DNA of 64,000 bases from positions 1 to 64,000 of the forward strand of contig CANGVA010000012.1 of the NCBI GenBank assembly GCA_947457395.1, read 5' to 3'. The translations under genes and the position numbers were made by a program. This DNA is from Bacteroidota bacterium. GTDB lineage: Bacteria > Bacteroidota > Bacteroidia > UKL13-3. Shown one piece after another: positions 18,285-26,281 of the stretch; positions within the stretch are counted from its first letter, which is position 1, and every line of letters starts with the position of its first letter. The notes beneath the pieces are model-generated. The model made no database searches. It worked only from the letters and a program-made list of their open reading frames with translations, and had not been told where the DNA came from.

Positions 18285-19484
18285 TCAATCAACATAATCC
18301 TTGAGATAGGCATAACGCTCTGTTAAGGCCCCATTCTGCGCAATGGTAGCATGTTTAATGATATGGTCCTTATCTGCAATTAGCAGGTGTGGCAATACAT
18401 GTCTGATAAGTTGCTCCCCGAATTCTACCGATGCATCCAAAGGTAACTCGCATGGCAGGTTACCCACAGCCTGCACATCTATGGTATTTGGCAGAAAAGA
18501 TTGCGTTTCCGATTCAAGAAACTGATTGTATCCGTAAAACGGATTATCTATGGTGGTGCTTCTCGAAGTAGATGGCAAAGGGCCGGGTATATCGCAAGTA
18601 ATATCGGAAATAATCTTGATACGAAAATCTTTGGCTTTCATTTCTTCCTTTGTAAAAAATGGAGGAATACCGTCTTTCCAAAAAACAGCATTAATAAAAA
18701 TATCTGCTGCTTTGGTGTAAGGTTGAAAACTACTTATATAATCTTCCGGGTGCTTATAAAAATCAGATTTATCCCACTCACGCCCATCTCTTCGCTGATA
18801 ATAATCTTCAGAGCGTAATTGTACATAAACCGGATGATCATATTCATTCTCTAAAAACTCCTCCTGAGATACGTGATGTATTTTCAGCTTCTTCATAAAC
18901 TCAATGGCTCCGTGAGCCACTCGGCCATCACCACAAATCACAATTTTCATCGGAGGCAAAGAAACTCCATGATATTGGGCATACATTTCATGCATATTGC
19001 TGCATGCAAAAGCCTGCTTCAAATAATAAATACCGTATTTCTTTCCCCACATTAAAAATGCATAGTGAGCCCCCACAATACCGGCAAAACGACCAAAACC
19101 TATAATACGGTTACCTGCATCCCAAACCAGGGTTTCATAATCAACCAAACGTATATTTTTTTTAAGTATAGACCTCAACAATTTCCTATTATGCGGTTGT
19201 TTTTTGATGGTATGCGAAAAAAATAAATACGTTTTATCTGCTATTAAATCATCTACCGGAACTTCTTTTACACCAAGCAAAATATCTGCACCAGATAAAT
19301 CTTCTACTACTTCAATTCCTTTATTGATGTATTGCTCGTCACTAAAACAACGTGAAACAGAGCTTTGTACTAAAATGCGGGTGCCAGGAAATTTTTGAAT
19401 AATTTCTAGACAATGGTCGGGTGTTAGCGGGGTCCTGAGGTCGGGGGGCATTTTACCCTCCCTGATGATTCCGATTGTAGCCAT
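18285..19484 (-). CDS. Saccharopine dehydrogenase (LYS1)-like NAD-dependent oxidoreductase
   Basis: A 399-residue protein of the alanine dehydrogenase / PNT / LYS1 fold. The N-terminal domain begins TIGIIREGKMPPDLRTPLTP, with the substrate Arg of this superfamily; Lys in GVKEVP and His in FFSHTIK stand where saccharopine dehydrogenase has its catalytic Lys and His. The second domain holds VICGDGRVAHGAIEF, a Rossmann turn, and ADIFINAVFW, which lines up with the ADIFINCIY block of fungal LYS1. The tail (LPLDASVEFGEQL...) also fits LYS1. Fungal LYS1 makes lysine from saccharopine; in a bacterium with dapA and lysA the reaction could instead be lysine breakdown or another amino acid. A perfect TATCTTTG box ends 7 bases before the ATG. 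Confidence 0.8.
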   Translation of the reverse strand: MATIGIIREGKMPPDLRTPLTPDHCLEIIQKFPGTRILVQSSVSRCFSDEQYINKGIEVVEDLSGADILLGVKEVPVDDLIADKTYLFFSHTIKKQPHNRKLLRSILKKNIRLVDYETLVWDAGNRIIGFGRFAGIVGAHYAFLMWGKKYGIYYLKQAFACSNMHEMYAQYHGVSLPPMKIVICGDGRVAHGAIEFMKKLKIHHVSQEEFLENEYDHPVYVQLRSEDYYQRRDGREWDKSDFYKHPEDYISSFQPYTKAADIFINAVFWKDGIPPFFTKEEMKAKDFRIKIISDITCDIPGPLPSTSRSTTIDNPFYGYNQFLESETQSFLPNTIDVQAVGNLPCELPLDASVEFGEQLIRHVLPHLLIADKDHIIKHATIAQNGALTERYAYLKDYVD

Positions 19485-19490
19485 AGGCTA

Positions 19491-19498
19491 CAAAGATA
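19491..19498 (-). promoter_or_regulatory. -7 element (TATCTTTG) of the LYS1-like gene
   Basis: A perfect TAnnTTTG match on the minus strand, ending 7 bases before the ATG at 19484. It sits back to back with the tyrS promoter. No clear -33 TTG at the expected distance. Confidence 0.55.
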
Positions 19499-19533
19499 AG
19501 AGCTACCCATAGTTTTACATCATAGAAAAACCT

Positions 19534-19541
19534 TATTTTCG
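19534..19541 (+). promoter_or_regulatory. -7 element (TATTTTCG) of tyrS
   Basis: TATTTTCG is one base from TAnnTTTG and its last G is 8 bases before the A of the tyrS ATG. The lepA gene has the identical octamer at the identical distance. Confidence 0.5.
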
Positions 19542-19548
19542 CTCCCGT

Positions 19549-20841
19549 ATGACCAAAATAAATTTTGCTGAAGAAATGCGTTGGAGAGGCATGCTACATG
19601 ATATGATGCCCGGAACCGAAGAAGAACTGAATAAAGGTATGGCACACGGCTATATTGGCTTTGACCCTACAGCAGATTCTTTGCATGTTGGCCATTTAAT
19701 GCAGGTAATGACGTTAATCCATTTTCAGCGTGCGGGGCATAAGCCTTTTGCATTGGTAGGCGGTGCTACCGGCATGGTAGGCGATCCTTCAGGGAAAAAT
19801 GCAGAACGTAATTTGCTGAATGAAGAGGTTTTGCGCCATAATGTAGACTGCATTCATACACAGCTTGAGAAGTTTTTAGACTTTAATGCAGGCGCCAACA
19901 GTGCAGAAATGGTAAACAACTACGACTGGTTTAAATCTTTCAGTTTTCTTGACTTTATAAGAGACGTTGGAAAGCATATCACCGTTAATTACATGATGGC
20001 CAAGGATAGTGTGAAGAAAAGGCTGGAAGGCGAAACAGGCATGAGTTTCACCGAATTTAGCTATCAGCTTGTGCAAGGTTATGATTTTTACTACCTGTGG
20101 AAACATCACGGTATTAAAATACAAATGGGAGGCAGTGATCAGTGGGGAAATATTGTTACCGGAACCGAATTAATCAGAAGAAAAGATAGCGGTGTAGCTT
20201 TTGCACTAACAACCAATCTGATTAAAAAATCGGATGGTACCAAGTTTGGTAAAACCGAAAGCGGTGCAGTATGGCTGGATCCTAAGAAAACATCTCCATA
20301 TAAATTCTATCAGTTTTGGCTAAATGCCAGTGATGAGGATACAAAAAACTGGATTAGGATATTTACCTTAAAGGCAAAAGATGAAATTGAGCTATTAGAA
20401 GTAGAACATGCGCAAGCACCGCACCTGCGCACATTGCAAAAAGCACTGGCATCAGATATAACAGCAAGGGTGCATGGACAGGCCGAATTGGATAAGGCAA
20501 TTGAGGCAAGCAATATCCTGTTTGGAAATGCTACCGCAGATGCATTTGCGGCATTGGACGAAGAAACCTTCCTCGATATTTTTGATGGTGTACCTCAATT
20601 CCAACTATCTAAAACAATACTTGAGCAAGGTATTGCAGTGATTGACTTGTTGGCCGAACAAACGCAAGTATTCCCTTCCAAAGGCGAAGCACGTAAAATG
20701 CTGCAAGGAGGCGGAGTTAGTATTAATAAAAATAAGGTTGATGATATGAACGCTGTTATTGATGCTTCCATGCTCATTAATAACAAATACCTTATTGCAC
20801 AAAAAGGCAAAAAAAATTATTACCTCATTATTGCAGGCTAA
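19549..20841 (+). CDS. tyrS: Tyrosine--tRNA ligase
   Basis: A 430-residue class I aminoacyl-tRNA synthetase that charges tRNA-Tyr. The class I signatures are visible: HVGH at residues 46-49 (HIGH motif) and KFGKT at 232-236 (KMSKS motif). The tyrosine-binding block [24 protein letters not shown] is present (key residues Y, Q, D in QGYDF and GGSDQW). The C terminus is an S4-like RNA-binding domain ([16 protein letters not shown]). Length is normal for bacterial TyrRS. The start is fixed by a promoter box 8 bases upstream. It is divergent from the LYS1-like gene. Confidence 0.96.
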   Translation: MTKINFAEEMRWRGMLHDMMPGTEEELNKGMAHGYIGFDPTADSLHVGHLMQVMTLIHFQRAGHKPFALVGGATGMVGDPSGKNAERNLLNEEVLRHNVDCIHTQLEKFLDFNAGANSAEMVNNYDWFKSFSFLDFIRDVGKHITVNYMMAKDSVKKRLEGETGMSFTEFSYQLVQGYDFYYLWKHHGIKIQMGGSDQWGNIVTGTELIRRKDSGVAFALTTNLIKKSDGTKFGKTESGAVWLDPKKTSPYKFYQFWLNASDEDTKNWIRIFTLKAKDEIELLEVEHAQAPHLRTLQKALASDITARVHGQAELDKAIEASNILFGNATADAFAALDEETFLDIFDGVPQFQLSKTILEQGIAVIDLLAEQTQVFPSKGEARKMLQGGGVSINKNKVDDMNAVIDASMLINNKYLIAQKGKKNYYLIIAG

Positions 20842-20968
20842 GCACAAAACCTGTTTGCACATACGCTGCAGGCCTTGACAATGTATCTGAAATAGATCAA
20901 TTTTATTCCTGACCAATATCAGTTTATGCCTGCATTTGGCAGGCTAACTTGCGCCTAAATTCTTTTCT

Positions 20969-21778
20969 ATGTATAGAATGAAGGCTTCCTGCTTAAATAA
21001 ACAGCTACAAAGACTTACTTTGCTGATACTAATCTGTGTCTTAAGTCTGCTGCTCCACGCGTGGTCCCTGAAAATAAAACCGGAACAAGCATTAAACGCA
21101 AAAGAAATCATTAAAAAATCTGAGGACCGACTCAGGGGACAAACATCCATTGCTGAGTTATCAATTGATATTATTCGCCCCACTTGGAGCAGAACCATGA
21201 AGGTAAAAGGCTGGACCAAAGGTGAAACATTTTCTATGATTTTTATAACTGCTCCGGTAAAAGATAAGGGCACCGTATTTTTAAAACGACACAAAGAAGT
21301 ATGGAATTGGCTGCCATCCATTGAGCGCATCATTAAACTTCCGCCTTCCATGATGACACAGAGCTGGATGGGTACAGACTTTACAAACGATGATTTGGTA
21401 AAAGAATCATCCGTAGTAAATGATTATACCCAACAGATAACAGGCGAGGCAATCATACAAGGTAGAAAATGCTGGAAAATTGAGATGATTCCACTACCTG
21501 AGGCTGCAGTGGTTTGGGGTAAGGTTATTTTATGGATAGATCAGCAGGATTTTTTGCAACTGAGAATTGAATTTATGGATGAAGAATATGAGCCTGTTAA
21601 TTTAATGCAATGCTCAGATATCAGGGAATTGGGGGGCCGCATGATTGCTACGCGTATGGAAATGATGCCCGTTGATAAACCTGGAAACAAAACTGTATTA
21701 AAATATCAGTCTATCATATTTAATCAACCTATTACTGATGATTTTTTCACCACCCAACAAATGAAAATAATTAAATGA
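20969..21778 (+). CDS. LolA-like outer-membrane lipoprotein-sorting protein, first gene of a lipid/lipoprotein transport operon
   Basis: A 269-residue exported protein; an uncleaved or cleaved hydrophobic segment at about residues 12-32. The mature part has the LolA/LppX-type half-barrel pattern of the 'outer membrane lipoprotein-sorting protein' family: DRLRGQTSIAELSIDI, WTKGETFSMIFITAPVKDKGTVFL, WNWLPSIERIIKLPPSMM, and SWMGTDFTNDDL. Such proteins carry a lipid or acyl chain across the periplasm. A second ATG nine bases downstream (20978) is possible. The stop overlaps the next ATG (ATGATGA-type, shared 4 bases at 21775-21778), so it is co-translated with the permeases. Confidence 0.85.
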   Translation: MYRMKASCLNKQLQRLTLLILICVLSLLLHAWSLKIKPEQALNAKEIIKKSEDRLRGQTSIAELSIDIIRPTWSRTMKVKGWTKGETFSMIFITAPVKDKGTVFLKRHKEVWNWLPSIERIIKLPPSMMTQSWMGTDFTNDDLVKESSVVNDYTQQITGEAIIQGRKCWKIEMIPLPEAAVVWGKVILWIDQQDFLQLRIEFMDEEYEPVNLMQCSDIRELGGRMIATRMEMMPVDKPGNKTVLKYQSIIFNQPITDDFFTTQQMKIIK

Positions 21779-22995
21779 TGTACCTGCAGCTGGCATGGAG
21801 AAATATTTGGCGAAACAGACGCAGGTCGCTTATTACGATGGCATCTGTAATGTTTGCCGTTATTCTTGCCATCATTATGAAATCGATGATTACCGGAGTG
21901 TGGGGAAAAATGATTCAGGATGTGGTGAGTTTTTCTTCGGGTTATATTCAGATTCATAAAACAGGATATTGGGCTGAGCAGTCCATAGACAATGCCTTTG
22001 CTACCGACAGCGCGCTGATTCACACACTCAACAGTAATAAAGCCATCACCTCGTGGTCACCACGGCTGGAGTCATTTAGTTTGGCATCCGTAGGCGAAAA
22101 AACAAAAGGAGTATTCATTAATGGCATCGACCCTGATAAAGAAAATACAGGAACCAAACTTGCATCTAAAATAGTGGCAGGCAATTACCTGCAGCCCACC
22201 GATCGATCAGTGATGGTAGCCGAAGGATTGGCTCAGCACCTGAAACTAAAACTGTATGATACACTAATTTTATTGGGACAGGGCTATCATGGAAATATGG
22301 CTGCTGCGCAATTTCCGGTTAAAGCCATTGTACATTTAGGTGTGGTTGAACTCAACCAATCTATGGTATGGATGCCGCTGCAGGCTTGCCAAAATTATTT
22401 TACTGCCGATCGTATGCTCACCTCAGTATCGGTTATGCTCAAAAACAATAACGATATGGATGAGGTAAAAACACAACTGCTTGCATTACCGCTTGCTGCA
22501 ACGTATGAAGTGATGAACTGGAAAGAAATGCTGCCCGAACTTGACCAAATGGTAGAAGGTGACAGTGCTGCGCACTTTCTGGTTATTTATGTGTTGTATT
22601 TTGTCATATCGTTCGGCATATTCGGCACCCTGCTGATGATGATGAATGAACGCATGCATGAGTTTGGCATCTTGCTGGCCATTGGCATGAAAAAACACAT
22701 CATGTGTGTGGTTACCGTTGTAGAAATTATAATCCTATCCATGATTGGGGTTATTGCAGGCACGGTGGTAGCTTTGCCGATATTGTTATATTTCCATCAA
22801 AACCCCATAACGTTTACCGGTGAGTTGGCTAAAGTGTATGAGGGATTTGGTATGGAAGCTGTATTGCCACCTGCCTTGCAACCGGAGATATTTTTATCAC
22901 AGGCTTATACTGTATTTGTATTGGTACTGCTGCTATCCTTCTACCCGATTTACAAAATCATGCGTTTGAAAATTATTCAGGCACTAAACTCATAA
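21775..22995 (+). CDS. ABC transporter permease, FtsX/MacB (LolC/E-like) type
   Basis: A 406-residue inner-membrane protein with the four-helix FtsX layout: one helix near residues 18-40 after the coupling-like start LAWRNIWRNRRRSLI, a large periplasmic domain (about 45-265), then three helices in the last third (ILLAIGMKKHIM between the second and third). This is the type VII ABC fold of LolCDE and MacB, which extrudes lipoproteins or lipids mechanically instead of passing them through a channel. It overlaps the LolA-like gene by 4 bases and is followed 3 bases later by a paralogous permease. Confidence 0.9.
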   Translation: MMYLQLAWRNIWRNRRRSLITMASVMFAVILAIIMKSMITGVWGKMIQDVVSFSSGYIQIHKTGYWAEQSIDNAFATDSALIHTLNSNKAITSWSPRLESFSLASVGEKTKGVFINGIDPDKENTGTKLASKIVAGNYLQPTDRSVMVAEGLAQHLKLKLYDTLILLGQGYHGNMAAAQFPVKAIVHLGVVELNQSMVWMPLQACQNYFTADRMLTSVSVMLKNNNDMDEVKTQLLALPLAATYEVMNWKEMLPELDQMVEGDSAAHFLVIYVLYFVISFGIFGTLLMMMNERMHEFGILLAIGMKKHIMCVVTVVEIIILSMIGVIAGTVVALPILLYFHQNPITFTGELAKVYEGFGMEAVLPPALQPEIFLSQAYTVFVLVLLLSFYPIYKIMRLKIIQALNS

Positions 22996-22998
22996 TAT

Positions 22999-24213
22999 AT
23001 GCTGTTAAAAATTGCTTGGAAAAATATTTGGCGCAACAAAACCCGAAGTCTGGTTGTCATAGCATCGGTAATCATTGGCTTATGGGCTGCTTTGTTCATG
23101 ACCAGTTTTTCGTGGGGCTTGTATCAAGGGCATATAGATGACTCCATTGAAAATTATTTATCACACCTGCAAATTCATCACCCCTCCTACGCAGCTGAAA
23201 AATCTCCTGAGTTTAGTATACCCAACAGTACTTCTATTATTGCCAAACTAAAAAACGATAGCAGAGTAAAAGCCACAACAGCGCGTGTACTATCAACAGG
23301 TATGATTACCTCTGCCACTTCCGTTTCAGGGGTGCTTATTTGTGGCGTTGAGCCGGCAGACGAATTTAAGGTGAGCCGTGTTGCAGAGTATGTGGTAGAG
23401 GGTACCGCACTTCAATCAGGCAAAAAGCGCCAGTTGCTCATGGGTAGTAAGCTGGCCACTAAACTAAAAGTAAAACTAAAAAGTAAGGTGGTACTTACAT
23501 TTCAATCGATGAATGCAGAAATTACCGCAGGCTCATTTAGGGTAGCCGGTATTTTTAAAACACAAAATGCTGTATTTGATGAGATGACCTTATTTGTTAA
23601 TCAGCCTGAATTATCAGAATTGCTTGGAACAGGTAATGCCATTCATGAAATTGCCGTACTGCTGCACAATGAAGCTGAAAGTGATTCGGTAAGTGCATCG
23701 CTTAAGCATACATTTTCGGGCATAAGCTCACAAACATGGAAAGAACTTTCACCTGAATTGCGCCTTGTCATTGAATCTTTCAATGAATACATGCTCATAT
23801 TTATTGGTATTGTGTTGCTGGCTCTCATGTTTGGTATTGTAAACACCATGCTGATGGCCGTGCTGGAAAGGCAAAGAGAAATAGGCATGCTCATGGCCAT
23901 TGGTATGAATAAGCTGCGCATATTTATGATGATTGTTACCGAAACCATGATGCTGGTTTGCATTGGCACTCCGTTTGGTATACTCATCACCTACCTTACG
24001 GTAGGATATTTTGGTAAAAACGGTATCGATATTTCAACCTTTTCTGAGGGGCTTGCAGCCTGGGGATTTAGAAATAGAGTGTATACCCACCTTGATTCAT
24101 CCTATTATTTACCCGTGATTATACTCACAGCTTCATGTGCCCTTGTTTCATCACTGTATCCGGCCTACAGGGCACTAAAATTTAAACCGGCCGAAGCCAT
24201 CAGAAAAATATAA
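22999..24213 (+). CDS. ABC transporter permease, FtsX/MacB (LolC/E-like) type, second subunit
   Basis: A 404-residue paralogue of the preceding permease; both begin with the same AW(R/K)NIWRN pattern. Same layout: N-terminal helix, periplasmic domain (about 45-255), three C-terminal helices with GMLMAIGMNKLRIFMM between the second and third, and a C-terminal PAYRALKFKPAEAIR typical of the family. Two different permeases plus one ATPase give a heterodimeric transporter as in LolCDE. It lies 3 bases after the first permease and 18 bases before the ATPase. Confidence 0.9.
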   Translation: MLLKIAWKNIWRNKTRSLVVIASVIIGLWAALFMTSFSWGLYQGHIDDSIENYLSHLQIHHPSYAAEKSPEFSIPNSTSIIAKLKNDSRVKATTARVLSTGMITSATSVSGVLICGVEPADEFKVSRVAEYVVEGTALQSGKKRQLLMGSKLATKLKVKLKSKVVLTFQSMNAEITAGSFRVAGIFKTQNAVFDEMTLFVNQPELSELLGTGNAIHEIAVLLHNEAESDSVSASLKHTFSGISSQTWKELSPELRLVIESFNEYMLIFIGIVLLALMFGIVNTMLMAVLERQREIGMLMAIGMNKLRIFMMIVTETMMLVCIGTPFGILITYLTVGYFGKNGIDISTFSEGLAAWGFRNRVYTHLDSSYYLPVIILTASCALVSSLYPAYRALKFKPAEAIRKI

Positions 24214-24231
24214 TACACTAAAAGCACATCT

Positions 24232-24924
24232 ATGAAAACAGTGATTGATGCACATGAAATTTCAAAGGTATACAACCCTGACACCATCCCGGTTTACGCT
24301 GTAAATGGTGTGCACCTGCATGTAGACGAAGGTGAATTTATTGCCCTAGTTGGCCCCTCCGGTTCGGGCAAAACTACCTTGCTTAATATTATTGGTGGAT
24401 TAGATTACCCAAGCAGCGGTCATGTAAAAATTGGCGATGTAGATATTACCGAATTAAGCGAAAACAAACTCATTGATTTTCGCCTGCGTAACATCGGATT
24501 CGTGTTTCAGGCATTTAACCTTATACCCGTGCTTACAGCAAAAGAGAATGTAGAATTTGTGATGCTGATGCAAAAAAAGAGCAAGCACGAACGCAGTGAG
24601 CGTTCCGAAACATTACTCAAAGAAGTAGGGCTGGCAGATAAGATGAATTGCAGACCTGCAGAACTTTCAGGCGGACAGCAACAGCGGGTTGCTGTGGCAA
24701 GAGCCCTTGCATCGAAACCGCGTTTTGTGCTCGCTGATGAACCCACAGCCAATCTCGATTCTGTATCGGCCGGCAATTTGCTGGATATGATGGCGAGACT
24801 GAATAAAGAGGAAAAAATGACGTTTATATTCTCTACACACGATCAAAGAGTAATAGATAAAGCCAGGCGTGTGATTACACTGGTTGACGGAAAAGTACAT
24901 TCCGATATCAAACAAACTGAATGA
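24232..24924 (+). CDS. ABC transporter ATP-binding protein, LolD/MacB type
   Basis: A 230-residue ATPase that powers the two permeases before it. Walker A GPSGSGKTT (about residues 41-49), Q-loop FVFQAFNLIPVLT, signature LSGGQQQRVAVARAL, Walker B FVLADEPTANLD and the H-loop STHD are all intact. The FNLIPVLTA sequence after the Q-loop is usual for LolD/MacB/FtsE-type ATPases. Its last 4 bases overlap the start of the beta-barrel gene (24921), so all five genes from 20969 form one translationally coupled unit. Confidence 0.94.
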   Translation: MKTVIDAHEISKVYNPDTIPVYAVNGVHLHVDEGEFIALVGPSGSGKTTLLNIIGGLDYPSSGHVKIGDVDITELSENKLIDFRLRNIGFVFQAFNLIPVLTAKENVEFVMLMQKKSKHERSERSETLLKEVGLADKMNCRPAELSGGQQQRVAVARALASKPRFVLADEPTANLDSVSAGNLLDMMARLNKEEKMTFIFSTHDQRVIDKARRVITLVDGKVHSDIKQTE

Positions 24925-26090
24925 GGCGTTGTATGCTCATATGGCTGTGCTATTTACCCATTATGCTGCTTGCAGATGAAAAGAAAGATAGTGCGGAAAC
25001 GCAACGTTTAACTGTGAGAGGATATGTAAAATATATGCAACAGGCTTTTTTTGTGAAGCAGATTGAGCAATTGCAAACATCCAATCTGATACATAACCGC
25101 ATAAACATGCAATATGAAATAAACAAGCATGTGTATGTGAGAACCGACTTACGTAACCGAATTTTTTACGGTGAAATGATTAGGCAAACCCCCGGTTATG
25201 CCACTATGCTTGAAAATCCAAATGACTACACCGATATGACCCGTGTATGGTATAACAAAGACGCGGTTATTTTGCATACTGTTATTGACAGGGCATACCT
25301 TAATTACCGCACCAATAAACTAGAAGTGAGCATTGGCAGACAGCGCATCAATTGGGGCATCAATACCGTGTGGACACCCAACGATATCTTTAATACCTAC
25401 AACTTTTTTGATTTTGACTATGAAGAAAGACCGGGCAGCGATGGTATCAGGATTCAATATACACCCGGTGGATTTTCTGCGGTGGAGGTGGCTTACAAAG
25501 CAGGCAGAAATAAAGAAGAACACATGGCTGCCATGTTGTACAGAATGAATAAATGGAATTATGATTTTCAATTGCTGGGAGGGCTGCTAAATACCGATGC
25601 AGTTGTAGGTGCCGGCTGGGCAGGTAATATCCGCAATGCAGGATTTAAAGGAGAAACAACCCTACTAAAGCCGGTAATGAATACAGAAAATTATCGCACA
25701 TGGGATATTCTTTCTACCCTTTCTGCCGATTATGTATTTAAAAACGGATGGTATGGAAGTGTGGCATTTTTATACAATAGTGCCGGTGCTAACCGCTTAA
25801 ACAGTATTGAAGGTTTTTATACCACACGCCTAACCCTACGTAACCTTATGCCATTTACCTATTCCTGGTGCTTGCTGGTAAATAAATCGTTTACTCCCGT
25901 GTTTGGTGCAAATGCTGCCGCTATTTATTCAGCTACATCCAACGCATTTATTGCCGTACCCTCACTCACCTACTCAATAGCTGATAATTGGGATTTACTT
26001 TTGACGGGACAATTATTTTTTGCCGAACAAAATCGCCAATACACCACATTAGGTAATTCACTTTTTTTAAGGGTAAAGGCGGCTTTTTAA
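24921..26090 (+). CDS. Outer-membrane beta-barrel protein, DUF1302/alginate-export-like
   Basis: A 389-residue exported protein: signal peptide at about residues 1-18, then mostly alternating beta strands ending in Phe (LRVKAAF), as expected for an outer-membrane barrel. The block SIGRQRINWGINTVWTPNDI resembles the conserved GRQ...WG...D element of DUF1302-type porins. It starts within the last bases of the ATPase gene (ATGA overlap). Its context suggests an outer-membrane exit or acceptor for the substrate carried by the LolA-like protein. The family call is by motif only; it could be another barrel family. Confidence 0.75.
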   Translation: MRRCMLIWLCYLPIMLLADEKKDSAETQRLTVRGYVKYMQQAFFVKQIEQLQTSNLIHNRINMQYEINKHVYVRTDLRNRIFYGEMIRQTPGYATMLENPNDYTDMTRVWYNKDAVILHTVIDRAYLNYRTNKLEVSIGRQRINWGINTVWTPNDIFNTYNFFDFDYEERPGSDGIRIQYTPGGFSAVEVAYKAGRNKEEHMAAMLYRMNKWNYDFQLLGGLLNTDAVVGAGWAGNIRNAGFKGETTLLKPVMNTENYRTWDILSTLSADYVFKNGWYGSVAFLYNSAGANRLNSIEGFYTTRLTLRNLMPFTYSWCLLVNKSFTPVFGANAAAIYSATSNAFIAVPSLTYSIADNWDLLLTGQLFFAEQNRQYTTLGNSLFLRVKAAF

Positions 26091-26281
26091 CACTAAAGAT
26101 AAATGTATCCTAGCACAATGAAGCGCGCCTGCAGTCATAACCAAACAAAGCTTATCAAAAAAACATGGATGCTTTGTTCGTTGTTGACGGAATGGAATAA
26201 ATATTATGCATAAATTGGGAAAACTATATTTAACCGTATGCTTTATCCGGGGCTGCATTTCTTTGCATATATTTACATCTG

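Noticed and set aside
20928-20944. Hairpin GCCTGC-ATTTG-GCAGGC after tyrS
   Set aside because: No T run follows, so it is not a standard terminator; it could still be a weak attenuator.
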